64,000 bases of DNA, taken from the NCBI RefSeq assembly GCF_000746085.1, contig NZ_JQKO01000010.1, forward strand, positions 1 through 64,000, given 5' to 3'. The stretch comes from Methylocapsa aurea. GTDB lineage: Bacteria; Pseudomonadota; Alphaproteobacteria; Rhizobiales; Beijerinckiaceae. Below, piece by piece: positions 51,617-61,026 of this stretch (position 1 is the first letter of the stretch; the number at the start of each line of letters is the position of its first letter). The notes under the pieces are model-generated. The model saw only the letters and a program-made list of their open reading frames with translations. It was not told the origin of the DNA and did not search any database. Made by a program: the position numbers and the translations under genes.

Positions 51617-53410
51617 ATGCCGAGCTACAAGGCGCCCGTCGAAGAGGCATTGTTCCTCTTGCACGACGTTTTCGATATCGGCCGCTATAATAATTTGTCA
51701 GGATTCGCCGAATCGACGCCCGATCTCGTCGAAGCGATTCTTTCGGAAGCCGCGAAATTATCGGAAGGCGTCTTCCAACCCCTGAATCAGGTTGGCGATC
51801 GCGTCGGCTGCATTCGCCACAACAGCGGCGAGGTTACGACGCCGCCGGGATTTAAGGAGGCCTATCACGCTTTCGTCGAAGGCGGTTGGGTCGGACTTTC
51901 CGTCGATCCTGAGTTCGGCGGCCAAGGATTGCCTTACGCATTCGCGGTTATCGTGAATGAATTCGCCAGTTCGGCCAATATGGCGCTCGCGATGTATCCG
52001 GGCCTCAGCCAGGGCGCGCTGGCCGCTCTGCTGACGCATGGGTCGGACGCGCAGAAGAAGATGTTCGCGCCAAAGCTGATCAGCGGCGCCTGGTCCGGCA
52101 CGATGAACCTTACCGAATCGCATTGCGGCACCGATCTTGGCCTGTTGAAGACCAAGGCGGTTCCCGATGGCGATGGGTCCTATGCGATATTCGGTGAGAA
52201 AATCTTCATCTCGGCCGGCGAACATGACCTAGCCGAAAATATCATTCACCTCGTTCTCGCCCGGATCGAGGGCGCGTTGCCTGGCGTCAAAGGCATCTCG
52301 CTCTTTGTCGTTCCGAAATTCCTGATCGAGCCGGATGGTTCGCTGGGGGCTCGCAACAAGGTCGCCTGCGGTTCGATCGAGCACAAGATGGGCATTCACG
52401 GCAATTCCACTTGCGTCATGAATTACGACGGCGCCAAGGGCTGGCTGGTCGGCGAGCCGCACAGGGGCCTGAATGCGATGTTCGTCATGATGAACGAGGC
52501 CCGTCTCGGCGTCGCGATTCAAGGTCTTGCGATCTCCGAGGTCGCCTATCAGAACGCGGTCGCCTATGCGAAGGATCGCTTGCAGGGCCGCTCGCTGACC
52601 GGGCCAAAATACGCCGACAGACCGGCCGATCCGATCATCGTCCACCCGGATGTGCGGCGCAATCTGATGGATATCCGCGCCTTCAACGAAGCGGCGCGCG
52701 CGCTGGTTATCTGGACGGCGCTGCGCAGCGACGTCGCGCATCGATCCCGCGACCAGGCCGCGCTCACGGCGGCGGCCGATAGTTTGGGGCTGCTCACCCC
52801 TGTCTTGAAGGGCGTGCTCACCGATCTTGGCTTCGAAAACGCGGTCAAGGCGCAGCAGATCTTTGGCGGCCACGGCTATATCGCCGAATGGGGCATGGAG
52901 CAATTCGTCCGCGACGCCCGCATCGCCATGATCTATGAGGGCGCCAACGGGATCCAGGCGCTCGACCTCGTCGGCCGCAAGCTGGCCAAGGACGGCGGCC
53001 GGGCGATCATGAGTTTCTTCGCCGAAATCAAGTCCTTCATCAAGGACAACGAGGCGGACGCCGCGCTGGAGCCCTATCTCTTGGGCTTGAAGCAAGGCGC
53101 CGGCGATCTCGAACAGGCGACCATGTGGTTCATGCAGAACGCCATGGCCAAGCCCGACAATGCAGGCGCCGGCTCCTATGACTATATGCATCTCTTCGGA
53201 TTGGTTGCACTGGGCTTCATGTGGGCGCAGATCGCCAAGGCGGCGATCGCCAAGCGCGCCGAGGGGGCTGGCGACCCTGCCGCGATGGAAGACAAATTGC
53301 TGACCGGCAAATATTTCATGGAGCGCATCATGCCGGAAACCGGCGCCTGCCTCGCCCGCATCCGCTCCGGCGCCGATGCGATGATGGCGCTGCCGGCGGA
53401 GCGGTTCTAG
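51617..53410 (+). CDS. Acyl-CoA dehydrogenase (fatty-acid beta-oxidation, with C-terminal extension domain)
   Basis: 597 residues from the ATG at 51617 (GGGAAGG seven bases upstream). This is the long type of acyl-CoA dehydrogenase with an extra N-terminal part and a C-terminal domain. FAD and substrate motifs are MNLTESHCGTDLGLLKTKAV, EHKMGIHGNSTCVMNYDGAK and FGGHGYIAEWGMEQFVRDAR. The catalytic Glu is in IAMIYEGANGIQALDLVGRK. It introduces the 2,3-double bond in acyl-CoA. It is the first of three beta-oxidation genes on this strand. The stop codon lies in the edge of a repeat. Confidence 0.95.
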   Translation: MPSYKAPVEEALFLLHDVFDIGRYNNLSGFAESTPDLVEAILSEAAKLSEGVFQPLNQVGDRVGCIRHNSGEVTTPPGFKEAYHAFVEGGWVGLSVDPEFGGQGLPYAFAVIVNEFASSANMALAMYPGLSQGALAALLTHGSDAQKKMFAPKLISGAWSGTMNLTESHCGTDLGLLKTKAVPDGDGSYAIFGEKIFISAGEHDLAENIIHLVLARIEGALPGVKGISLFVVPKFLIEPDGSLGARNKVACGSIEHKMGIHGNSTCVMNYDGAKGWLVGEPHRGLNAMFVMMNEARLGVAIQGLAISEVAYQNAVAYAKDRLQGRSLTGPKYADRPADPIIVHPDVRRNLMDIRAFNEAARALVIWTALRSDVAHRSRDQAALTAAADSLGLLTPVLKGVLTDLGFENAVKAQQIFGGHGYIAEWGMEQFVRDARIAMIYEGANGIQALDLVGRKLAKDGGRAIMSFFAEIKSFIKDNEADAALEPYLLGLKQGAGDLEQATMWFMQNAMAKPDNAGAGSYDYMHLFGLVALGFMWAQIAKAAIAKRAEGAGDPAAMEDKLLTGKYFMERIMPETGACLARIRSGADAMMALPAERF

Positions 53411-53499
53411 AGTGATTCCTTTTCGATCAGATGAATCTATCTGATCGGGAAACGCTCTAGAGTTGCTTTCTGATTCCGCGGAAACGGACAGCGCTCTAG
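53406..53499. repeat. Palindromic repeat inside the beta-oxidation operon
   Basis: TTCTAGAGTGATTCCTTTTC, GATCAGATGAATCTATCTGA and TCGGGAAACGCTCTAGAG form a stem. A second half-module (CTTTCTGATTCCGCGGAAAC to GCGCTCTAG) follows. The acyl-CoA dehydrogenase stop codon (53408-53410) is the TAG of its left edge. Confidence 0.85.
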
Positions 53500-53555
53500 T
53501 CCATTTTCCGCCGTCGCGATCGCGTCGGCGGATCGAGCGGCGCCTGGGAGTGAAC

Positions 53556-54764
53556 ATGGCTGAAGCCTTTATTTACGATCATGTCCGCACCCCGCGCGGG
53601 CGCGGCAAGTCGGACGGAGCCTTGCACGAGGTCTCGAGCCTTGGGCTCGCGACGACGGTTCTTCGCGCCATCAAGGACCGCGGCGATCTTGATACGGCTC
53701 TGGTCGACGATGTCATTCTCGGCTGCGTCGATCCGGTCGGCGAGGCGGGCGGCGACATAGCGCGCGCGGCGGCGCTCACGGCCGATTACGGCGACCATGT
53801 GCCGGGCGTCCAGATCAATCGCTTCTGCGCCTCTGGGCTCGACGCGGTCAATTTCGCCGCGGCGCAGGTCATGGCCGGACAACATGAATTGACGATCGGC
53901 GGCGGCGTAGAATCGATGAGCCGGGTCGGCCTTGGCGCTTCGGGCGGGGCTTGGCCGGTGGACCCCGCCATCGCGATCAAATCCTATTTCATGCCGCAAG
54001 GCGTCTCCGCCGATCTCATCGCGACGAAATACGGGTTCTCCCGCGACGACGTCGATGCTTACGCGGTTCTTTCGCAGCAGCGCGCGGCGGCGGCCTGGAG
54101 CAAGGGATATTTCACACAGTCGCTGGCGCCGGTGCGCGACGTCAACGGCGTTACGCTGCTTGATCGCGACGAACATATGCGGCCGTCGACCGACATGCAG
54201 TCGCTCGCGGCGCTCAAGCCGGCCTTTGCGATGATGGGCGAGCAAGGCGGTTTCGACGCGGTGGCGATCGACGCGCATCCAGACATAGAGCGCGTCGTCC
54301 ATGTTCACCATGCGGGCAACTCCTCGGGCATCGTCGATGGCGCGGGCGCCGTTCTCGTCGGCTCGGCCGAGGCTGGGCGCTCCATCGAAAAAAAGCCGCG
54401 CGCGAAAATTAGGGCCTTCGCCAATATCGGCTCGGAGCCGGCGATGATGCTCACCGGCCCGGTCGACGTTACGAAAAAGGTTTTAGCCCGCGCGGGAATG
54501 AATATCGGCGATATCGACCTCTTCGAGGTCAACGAAGCCTTCGCCTCGGTTGTTCTGCGCTACCTCCAGGCCTTCGATCTCGATGTCGAAAAGCTCAACG
54601 TCAATGGCGGCGCGATCGCGATGGGCCATCCACTCGGCGCGACTGGGGCTATGCTGCTTGGCACTGCGCTCGACGAACTCGAACGCAGCGGAAAGACGAC
54701 GGCGCTCATCACCTTATGCATTGGCGCCGGCATGGGCACGGCGACCATCATCGAACGAGTATAG
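53556..54764 (+). CDS. Acetyl-CoA acyltransferase (thiolase)
   Basis: 402 residues from the ATG at 53556 (GGGAG six bases upstream). The catalytic Cys is in [20 protein letters not shown], the His in [20 protein letters not shown], and the second Cys in [19 protein letters not shown]. It cleaves 3-ketoacyl-CoA to acetyl-CoA and a shortened acyl-CoA. It sits between the acyl-CoA dehydrogenase and the FadB-like gene, and all three form one pathway. The fadA symbol is likely by position but not certain. Confidence 0.96.
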   Translation: MAEAFIYDHVRTPRGRGKSDGALHEVSSLGLATTVLRAIKDRGDLDTALVDDVILGCVDPVGEAGGDIARAAALTADYGDHVPGVQINRFCASGLDAVNFAAAQVMAGQHELTIGGGVESMSRVGLGASGGAWPVDPAIAIKSYFMPQGVSADLIATKYGFSRDDVDAYAVLSQQRAAAAWSKGYFTQSLAPVRDVNGVTLLDRDEHMRPSTDMQSLAALKPAFAMMGEQGGFDAVAIDAHPDIERVVHVHHAGNSSGIVDGAGAVLVGSAEAGRSIEKKPRAKIRAFANIGSEPAMMLTGPVDVTKKVLARAGMNIGDIDLFEVNEAFASVVLRYLQAFDLDVEKLNVNGGAIAMGHPLGATGAMLLGTALDELERSGKTTALITLCIGAGMGTATIIERV

Positions 54765-54823
54765 GGCCGTCGATTCGCGTCTGACAATCTAAGGCTGTCT
54801 TGGGACAGCGCGGGGAGAAGCCC

Positions 54824-57034
54824 ATGAACCTCATCAATTTCCGCTTCGAGCTTGATGCTGACGGCATAGCCCTGCTCACCTGGGACATGGCGGGGCGCTC
54901 GATGAATGTCATCACCCCGCAGGTCATCGACGAACTCGAACAGGTCATCGACCATGTCGGCGCCGAAGCCGCGATCACGGGATGCGTCATCACGTCGGGC
55001 AAGCAGACTTTTTCGGGCGGCGCCGATTTGTCCATGCTCGGGGCTGCGGCGGCGGATTATCAAACGGCGCGGCAGGAAAAAGGCGAGGAGGAAGCTGCAA
55101 GACTCTTTTTCGAATCGGCGCGCCGCCTTTCGCTCGTTTATCGCAAGCTCGAGACCTGCGGCAAGCCATTCGCGGCGGCGATCAATGGAGTCTGCCTTGG
55201 CGGCGCATTCGAACTTGCGCTCGCGTGCCATTACCGCGTCGTTGCCGACGACGACAAAGCCCGCGTCGGCCTGCCCGAAATCAAGGTCGGCCTGTTTCCC
55301 GGCGCCGGCGGCACCCAGCGCGTCGCCCGCCTGATGCACACCGGCGATGCGCTGCAAATGCTGTTCAAGGGCGAGCAGATTCGCCCCAAAGCAGCTAAGA
55401 CCATGAACCTCGTGCATGACGTCGCGCCTTTGGGCGAAATCGTCGGCAAGGCCAAGGCCTGGATCGCGGCCGGCGGCAAGGGCGTCGCGCCTTGGGACGA
55501 AAATACGTTTAAGCTGCCCTCCGGCAAAGTGTTTTCGCCGGCGGGCATGATGGTGTGGCCGGCCGCCAATGCGATCTATCGGCGCGAGACGCATGACAAT
55601 TACCCGGCGGCCAAGGCGATTTTGCACGCTGTCTATGAAGGCCTGCAACTGCCGATGGATCTGGCGCTGCGGGTCGAGGCGCGCTGGTTCGCCAAAATCC
55701 TGCGCTCGCCCGAAGCCGCCGCGATGATCCGCACTTTGTTCGTTTCCATGGGGGAACTGAACAAAGGCGCGCGGCGGCCGGCTCACGTCTCGCCCGCCGC
55801 CATAAAACGCGTTGGAATCCTGGGCGCCGGTTTCATGGGCGCGGGAATCGCCTATGTGACGGCGGGGGCCGGAATGGAGGGGGTTCTGATCGACCGCGAT
55901 CAAGCCTCGGCCGATAAAGGCAAGGCGTTTTGCGACCAGCTGATTTCATCGCAGGTGCTCAAAGGCCGCGCCAAGGGCGCGGATAAGGAGGCGCTCCTTG
56001 GCCGGATCAAGACATCCGCCGACTACAATGATCTGGCCGGCGCTGAGCTTGTGATCGAGGCGGTTTTCGAGGATCGCACGGTCAAGGCCGAGGCGACCCG
56101 GAAGGCCCGCGCGGCGATCGGTCCAGACGCCATCTTTGCCTCGAACACCTCGACTCTGCCGATAGGCTCGCTTGCCGAAGCCGACTCCGCGCCGGAAAAC
56201 TTCATCGGGGTGCATTTTTTCTCGCCGGTTGAGAAAATGCTGCTCGTCGAAGTGATCCTTGGAGCGAAAACCGGGGACCGCGCGCTCGCGACTGCTTTGG
56301 ATTACGTTCGCGCGATCAAGAAGACCCCGATTGTCGTCAATGACGCACGCGGGTTTTTTGCCAATCGCTGCGTCGGGAATTACATTCGCGAAGGCCATCT
56401 CATGCTGCTGGAGGGCGCGCCTCCAGCGATGATCGAGAATATCGCCAAAATGGCGGGGATGCCGGTCGGGCCGCTCGCCCTCAACGATGAAGTTGGGCTC
56501 GATCTCGCGCTCAAGATCCTGGAGGCGACGAAACAGGACCTCGGCGGAGCCGCCATTGATCTTAACCAGGAGCGACTGCTTAAGGGACTGGTTGTCGAGC
56601 ATGGCCGTCTTGGCCGCAAGAATGGCAAGGGCTTTTATGATTATCCGAGCCAGGGCGCCAAATCCCTATGGCCGGGCCTCGCCGCGCTTCAGCCGACCAA
56701 ATGCGATCCGGATGCGATCGACATCGCCGAGTTCAAGCACCGCTTCCTCGTGGTCCAGGCGCTGGAAGCAGCGCGCGCGATCGAGGAGGGAGTCGTAACC
56801 GACCCGCGCGAGGCGGACGTCGGCTCGATCATCGGGTTCGGCTTCGCGCCATTTACCGGGGGAGTCCTGAGCTATATCGACGGGATGGGGGCGGCCAATT
56901 TCGTCGTGCTATGCGACAGGCTGCGGCAAACCTATGGGGAGCGTTTCTCTCCGCCGCAGATTCTCATCGACATGGCGAAAGCGCACGAAACCTTTTACGG
57001 GCGCTTCCTCGATGAGGCGCGTCGCGTCGCATGA
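54824..57034 (+). CDS. 3-hydroxyacyl-CoA dehydrogenase/enoyl-CoA hydratase (FadB/FadJ-like)
   Basis: 736 residues from the ATG at 54824 (GGGGAG upstream). The N-terminal enoyl-CoA hydratase domain (about 1-200) has [20 protein letters not shown] and [20 protein letters not shown]. The NAD-binding domain starts with [20 protein letters not shown] (about residue 330) and includes [17 protein letters not shown] and [20 protein letters not shown]. The C-terminal dehydrogenase domains close the protein. It carries out hydration and oxidation in beta-oxidation, working with the thiolase upstream. Confidence 0.96.
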   Translation: MNLINFRFELDADGIALLTWDMAGRSMNVITPQVIDELEQVIDHVGAEAAITGCVITSGKQTFSGGADLSMLGAAAADYQTARQEKGEEEAARLFFESARRLSLVYRKLETCGKPFAAAINGVCLGGAFELALACHYRVVADDDKARVGLPEIKVGLFPGAGGTQRVARLMHTGDALQMLFKGEQIRPKAAKTMNLVHDVAPLGEIVGKAKAWIAAGGKGVAPWDENTFKLPSGKVFSPAGMMVWPAANAIYRRETHDNYPAAKAILHAVYEGLQLPMDLALRVEARWFAKILRSPEAAAMIRTLFVSMGELNKGARRPAHVSPAAIKRVGILGAGFMGAGIAYVTAGAGMEGVLIDRDQASADKGKAFCDQLISSQVLKGRAKGADKEALLGRIKTSADYNDLAGAELVIEAVFEDRTVKAEATRKARAAIGPDAIFASNTSTLPIGSLAEADSAPENFIGVHFFSPVEKMLLVEVILGAKTGDRALATALDYVRAIKKTPIVVNDARGFFANRCVGNYIREGHLMLLEGAPPAMIENIAKMAGMPVGPLALNDEVGLDLALKILEATKQDLGGAAIDLNQERLLKGLVVEHGRLGRKNGKGFYDYPSQGAKSLWPGLAALQPTKCDPDAIDIAEFKHRFLVVQALEAARAIEEGVVTDPREADVGSIIGFGFAPFTGGVLSYIDGMGAANFVVLCDRLRQTYGERFSPPQILIDMAKAHETFYGRFLDEARRVA

Positions 57035-57065
57035 AACAGGAGTCGCTCGGATTCCAAAAAGGGTG

Positions 57066-57128
57066 GAGCATGTTCTTGTGAGACATCGGATGTATCCGAT
57101 GTCTTAATATTGTATCGGAACAAGCTCT
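57066..57128. repeat. Palindromic intergenic repeat behind the FadB-like gene
   Basis: GAGCATGTTCTTGTGAGACA, then GTATCGGAACAAGCTC. It contains a 22-bp palindrome GACATCGGAT-GT-ATCCGATGTC (57082-57103). It shares its layout with 29415-29499. Confidence 0.85.
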
Positions 57129-57147
57129 GGCGCGCGTGCTGCGTTTT

Positions 57148-58035
57148 TTAATATTTCGCCAAGACTGGCGGGGCCGATGGCGAGAACCAATCGAACTTAT
57201 AATTCAATCCTACTCGCCCGACATGATACATGGTGCGCGTCAGGAATTGGACGCTCGTCGTGCTGCTTGTGTTGAAGACCATGGTGCGGGCATTGATGAA
57301 CTCGTACAAATATTCGGCCTTGATGGTCACGTTATTAGACAATCCATATTCGAGCCCAATGCCGACCACGCCGACATGGGGAGCGATGCCCGTGCGGGTC
57401 ACAGTGGTCGACGCCGAGGAGAAATATGGATCGCTGGTGGCGGCGGTGTAATAGGTATTGGTCGTTCCATAGGTCAGGCCGGCCGTGAAATAGGGCAGGA
57501 AACGGCCAAATGCATAGCCCACGCGGCCACGCAGAGTTCCGAAATTGAGGAATTTTGAGCCGAATGAGGCGGCGCCAACCGCGCCGCCGGGCAACGGCGA
57601 TGAGACCGTGCTATGCCCTCTGATGCTAGACCAGTCGTTGTCGATTTCGACGCCGAGGACGACATTGGTGAGCGGCAATTGAAAGATGTCGGACTGAATT
57701 TGGTAATTGAATCCAGCCTGGACGCCGATGATTCCGCCAACGGCGGTAATGCCGCTTCGGCCTTCGAAATAGCTGGGAGCGTTAACGGCAAAAGGAAAAG
57801 CGAAATGGTCGACGCCAAAGCCGGCGTTGGCGCCGAGATAGAAGCCGGTCCAGGTGAATGCAGGAACCGGCGCGGGCAAGACCGGCGGCGGCATTCTGCT
57901 CGGAAGATCGGCGGCGTAGGCCGACCCGGCGGCGGTTGCGAGAGCCGCGATCGAGAAGAGCCGCGCGGCCGCGATCTGGCTCCAAGACTTGCGCTTCTTG
58001 GACTGTTTGAGGATGGTGCGAATTTCCACGGGCAA
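57148..58035 (-). CDS. Outer membrane beta-barrel protein, Omp25/Omp31 type
   Basis: 295 residues. The signal peptide is preceded by a basic stretch (KQSKKRKSWSQIAAARLFSI) and cleaved near GSAYA-ADLPSR, a typical Hyphomicrobiales Omp motif (AADLP). The mature part alternates in beta strands: FTWTGFYLGANAGFGVDHF, SGITAVGGIIGVQAGFNYQI, GTLRGRVGYAFGRFLPYFT, GIGLEYGLSNNVTIKAEYL, ending in VGRVGLNYKFDWF. It likely forms an eight-strand barrel in the outer membrane. It is convergent to the FadB-like gene. Confidence 0.93.
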   Translation of the reverse strand: MPVEIRTILKQSKKRKSWSQIAAARLFSIAALATAAGSAYAADLPSRMPPPVLPAPVPAFTWTGFYLGANAGFGVDHFAFPFAVNAPSYFEGRSGITAVGGIIGVQAGFNYQIQSDIFQLPLTNVVLGVEIDNDWSSIRGHSTVSSPLPGGAVGAASFGSKFLNFGTLRGRVGYAFGRFLPYFTAGLTYGTTNTYYTAATSDPYFSSASTTVTRTGIAPHVGVVGIGLEYGLSNNVTIKAEYLYEFINARTMVFNTSSTTSVQFLTRTMYHVGRVGLNYKFDWFSPSAPPVLAKY

Positions 58036-58526
58036 GCGCTCCTGCTCAAATAACGGCTTTCCAGTGGATCAAAGCCTTTCCAACGATAATCGGCAAGGTC
58101 AGCTCGGCCCGGGCAAAGGAAATAAGACGCCCTGTTGCCAAAGAGCCACGCGGGCGGGTTTGGCTGATCTTAAGAAAGTTGCGGAGCTCTTGGATAAGAT
58201 CAGGCGTCGAAACAAAGAGTTGGAGAGCAGGTCCGATGTCGCTTGCCAGACATTGCGCTCTACCATTGCATTCAGCGCAATTAGAGCGCTTTCCGGCCGA
58301 ATGGAATCATTCGGTCGAAAAGAAATCGCTCCAAATTCAAAAGCTTGAGCATATTCTTGTCGCTCAGATTGATTCAACCTGAGCGGAATATGCTCTAGAC
58401 GCGGAAAGCGGCTCTTGCACTTTGGCGCGCCGCCCTCTCAACGCTAACTGACGTCGGTCTCGCCCGAATATGCTTGGCGAATCGGCGAGCAGGGCGATCG
58501 CAGCTCTTAACGGACGCAGCGCACTT
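58036..58526. other. Intergenic region right of the Omp gene
   Basis: 491 bases between the omp gene and the NDUFA9-like gene, both on the minus strand. It should carry the omp promoter. A repeat fills 58281-58399. Nothing else was recognised. Confidence 0.45.
58281..58399. repeat. Composite palindromic repeat downstream of the NDUFA9-like gene
   Basis: First module: TTAGAGCGCTTTCCGGCCGA, ATGGAATCATTCGGTCGAAA, GAAATCGCTCC. Second: TTGAGCATATTCTTGTCGCT, CAGATTGATTCAACCTGAGC, GGAATATGCTCTAGA. Both have inverted ends and match the modules at 6256-6340 and 51155-51276. Confidence 0.88.
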
Positions 58527-59534
58527 TCAGGCGGCGCGGCGGACGGCGAATTGGCCGGTCTTGCGATAGCGGTAGAGGTAGGAGGGCGTGAAGGCTTCAA
58601 AGGATTCGGGCGTTATGCCGAGACCATCCAGGGTGCGCCTCTCGGCGATGGCTTGCCGCGAAACGACGTTGTCGGTCTGCAAAAGTTCGACCTGATCGGG
58701 GCTGATCGTCAGGAGCTCAGGAAAGAGGCCTAGCGAGGCCTTCTTTGCGAACTCGGTCACTCCGCCGATGAGTTTCGCCTGTTCGAAGGAAATCGGAGCG
58801 AGCCAACGTTTGCGCTCGGTGATCTCAAGAATGAATTCGATGATTCGCCGGAGCGTGGCGATGTCCGGCCCGCCCAATTCATAGGTCGCGCCGGCAGTGG
58901 CCTTGCCCTCCACCGCTAGCGCGATCGCCGTCGCGACATCGCCGACGAAGACCGGCTGAAGCTTGGTCTCGCCGCCGCCGATCAAGGGAAGCGCGGGCAT
59001 GAAACGCGCCATCGCGGCGAACCGATTGAAGAATTCGTCCTCTGGGCCAAATACGACCGATGGACGCATGATGATTGCGTCGGGGCGGACGGCCCGCGCC
59101 GTCTGCTCGCCCAAAGCCTTTGTGCGCGCATAGAGGGAGGAATGCTCCAGATTGGCTCCGAGCGCCGACATTTGCACGAAAACGCCCGCCCCGGCCTGCT
59201 GCGCCGCCTTGGCGACCGTTTGCGCCCCTATATTGTGAACTGCGTCAAAATTCTGCGCGCCGGCTTCGCTCAGCAAGCCGACAAGATTGACGACGGCGTC
59301 CGCGCGGCGAACGGCGCGCGCGACGGAATCGGGATAGCGCAAATTGGCCTGAACCGCGTTGATCTGACCGACTTTACCTGACGGCTGAAGATGAAATGCG
59401 AGGTCCGGGCGGCGCGAGGCGACCAGCACGCGCCAGCCGCGCTGCGCCAAAGCGCGGACCACATGCCGGCCGATAAAGCCAGATCCGCCGAATACCGTCA
59501 CGAGCCGGCCTGTTTTCACCAATGCGTCCGCCAT
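58527..59534 (-). CDS. Complex I NDUFA9-like NAD(P)-binding protein
   Basis: 335 residues. It is an atypical short-chain dehydrogenase with the Rossmann motif VTVFGGSGFIGRHVVRALAQ, then VASRRPDLAFHLQPSGKVGQ, AVVNLVGLLSEAGAQNFDAV, the Tyr-containing LEHSSLYARTKALGEQTARA, and MRPSVVFGPEDEFFNRFAAM. This matches the NDUFA9 accessory-subunit family of respiratory complex I in alphaproteobacteria and mitochondria. The catalytic activity is unclear, and a structural or regulatory NADPH-binding role is likely. Confidence 0.93.
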   Translation of the reverse strand: MADALVKTGRLVTVFGGSGFIGRHVVRALAQRGWRVLVASRRPDLAFHLQPSGKVGQINAVQANLRYPDSVARAVRRADAVVNLVGLLSEAGAQNFDAVHNIGAQTVAKAAQQAGAGVFVQMSALGANLEHSSLYARTKALGEQTARAVRPDAIIMRPSVVFGPEDEFFNRFAAMARFMPALPLIGGGETKLQPVFVGDVATAIALAVEGKATAGATYELGGPDIATLRRIIEFILEITERKRWLAPISFEQAKLIGGVTEFAKKASLGLFPELLTISPDQVELLQTDNVVSRQAIAERRTLDGLGITPESFEAFTPSYLYRYRKTGQFAVRRAA

Positions 59535-59848
59535 TGTCGCTTGTCCCGGATACAGAGATATTCTTGCGCCTTCCGCCGCCAGCGCCGTTCTTCCCGAGCG
59601 CTCGTATTAGGCAACGGAATCGCCACTGTATAGACCAAACGCGCTGCGAAACGATGTCATTTCGGCGAGCGCCCAGCTTTTTAGCGAAATCACCCGGCCG
59701 GCCGGTCGCCTTCTTGGCCTAAGGGGGCTTGGCGGGAGGAGATGGGTTGGGCGCGTCAAACGGCGCGGGCCGGAGGCCGCCTCCTTTTCGGGCTTTTTCT
59801 CGCTTCGTCATTGACAAAGGAGAAGGGCGGCACGTATCAGAGCGCGTT
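59535..59848. other. Intergenic region between the NDUFA9-like gene and tRNA-Leu
   Basis: 314 bases between divergent genes, with no credible protein gene. A candidate promoter for tRNA-Leu is listed separately. No other motif was recognised. Confidence 0.45.
59811..59840 (+). promoter_or_regulatory. Candidate sigma-70 promoter for tRNA-Leu
   Basis: A perfect -35 hexamer TTGACA (59811-59816) is followed after 17-18 bases by GTATCAG as a possible -10. The inferred start lies only a few bases before the tRNA, which is short but possible for a tRNA gene. Confidence 0.4.
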
Positions 59849-59933
59849 GCCCTGGTGGCGGAATTGGTAGACGCGCTGGTTTCAGGTACCAGTGGTGAAA
59901 GCCGTGGAGGTTCGAGTCCTCTCCTGGGCACCA
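59849..59933 (+). tRNA. tRNA-Leu (anticodon CAG)
   Basis: An 85-base class II tRNA with long variable arm and encoded CCA. The anticodon stem CTGGT/ACCAG encloses TTCAGGT, giving CAG for CTG codons. The T-arm is GGAGG TTCGAGT CCTCT. The acceptor stem GCCCTGG with CCTGGGC has a T-T mismatch at pair 5-68; all other pairs are intact. Confidence 0.96.
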
Positions 59934-60286
59934 TACCTGAACATTCATTTCGGCGGCCGCATCTTTGGATCAACCTGGGCGCGCCATTGCGCTTTTGATT
60001 GGCCGAAAGGGCTGGAAGTGGGAGCCTCCCTTGGAGAGGGCAAGGCTTCCGATCCCACCTGAAATCAAGCGTCCGATCAGTTAAATCGACAATGGCTTCG
60101 ATGTTCCGGCGCGATTTTGCTTCGGCTTGACGATCTTTCCCTAAGTTGGCGGCTCGAACCCCGAGTTGGCGGTTCGAACCCCGGCGCGGCCCTTGCTTAA
60201 GTTCACGGGGGGTGGTAGGCGCGCCCAATGATCTCTCTTCCGCCTTTATCTCTCTCCTTCGCCAAAGCAGTCGCCGGATGCGCGCG
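59934..60286. other. Intergenic region between tRNA-Leu and the RNase D-like gene
   Basis: 353 bases with no credible gene. It contains a 20-bp tandem repeat (60145-60184). An open frame on the opposite strand across this region and the tRNA is a well-known type of false ORF. Confidence 0.45.
60145..60184. repeat. 20-bp tandem duplication with tRNA T-loop-like core
   Basis: GTTGGCGGCTCGAACCCCGA followed by GTTGGCGGTTCGAACCCCGG; the copies differ at two positions. The core GGTTCGAACCCC resembles the T-arm of a tRNA, but the remaining cloverleaf is absent. Confidence 0.75.
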
Positions 60287-60901
60287 ATGACCATCCGGCT
60301 CCATAAGGGCGATCTGCCCGACGGCGCCGATTTCGGCGATAGCGTCGCGATCGACACCGAGACCCTCGGGCTCGTGCCGCATCGCGACCGGCTCTGCGTC
60401 GTGCAACTGTCGCGCGGCGATGGAACCGCCGATGTCGTCCAGATCGCGGTCGGGCAGGAGCGGGCGCCCAATATCGAGCGGCTCTTGGCCGATCCCAACG
60501 TCGCCAAGCTGTTTCACTTCGCCCGTTTCGATATTGCGGTCCTGTACAAGGCCTTTGGGGTCATGACGGCGCCGATTTATTGCACCAAGATCGCTTCGAA
60601 GCTCGCCCGGACCTATACCGACCGGCATGGCTTGAAGGATCTGGCCCGAGAGCTTCTTGGCGTCGAGCTCTCGAAACAGCAGCAATCCTCGGATTGGGGG
60701 AGCGCGACCTTGTCGGAGGCCCAACTCGCCTACGCCGCTTCGGACGTCCTCCATCTTCATGCCCTGCGCGCCCGCCTCGATGCGATGCTGAAGCGCGAGC
60801 ATCGCTTCGAGATCGCCGAAGCCTGTTTCGGTTTTCTGCCCGCCCGCGCCCGCCTCGACCTTATGGGATGGGCAGATGCGGACATATTCTCGCACCAATA
60901 G
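60287..60901 (+). CDS. RNase D-like 3'-5' exonuclease
   Basis: 204 residues from the ATG at 60287; an ATG nine bases earlier (60278) is also possible. The DEDD-type catalytic residues are visible: VAIDTETLGLVPHRDRLCVV (Exo I), LFHFARFDIAVLYKAFGVM (Exo II) and LAYAASDVLHLHALRARLD (Exo III). It lacks the HRDC domains of full RNase D, as is typical for this short alphaproteobacterial group. It should trim RNA or DNA 3' ends. It precedes the lptC gene by 125 bases. Confidence 0.93.
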   Translation: MTIRLHKGDLPDGADFGDSVAIDTETLGLVPHRDRLCVVQLSRGDGTADVVQIAVGQERAPNIERLLADPNVAKLFHFARFDIAVLYKAFGVMTAPIYCTKIASKLARTYTDRHGLKDLARELLGVELSKQQQSSDWGSATLSEAQLAYAASDVLHLHALRARLDAMLKREHRFEIAEACFGFLPARARLDLMGWADADIFSHQ

Positions 60902-61026
60902 GCGCGGCGAAAATGGGGCCGGCCTTGACTTCGCCTTTCTTGCTTGCTGTTTGAGCGGAATGTTCCGCACTTTGCGTCCTTTGCGGCGCCCGGTCGGCTC
61001 TCTTTGTCTCGAAACGAGCTTTTCGA

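Noticed and set aside
52229-53557. Minus-strand ORF of 442 residues
   Set aside because: Antisense shadow of the acyl-CoA dehydrogenase; no domain and biased composition. The same holds for 54560-55903 opposite the FadB-like gene.
60145-60184. Possible tRNA gene or pseudogene
   Set aside because: Only a T-arm-like core is present; no acceptor, D or anticodon arm can be built.
59719-60507. Minus-strand ORF of 262 residues containing RGLEPPRLSPLVPETSAST
   Set aside because: This stretch is the antisense of tRNA-Leu and a well-known false ORF in databases; the rest has noise-like composition.
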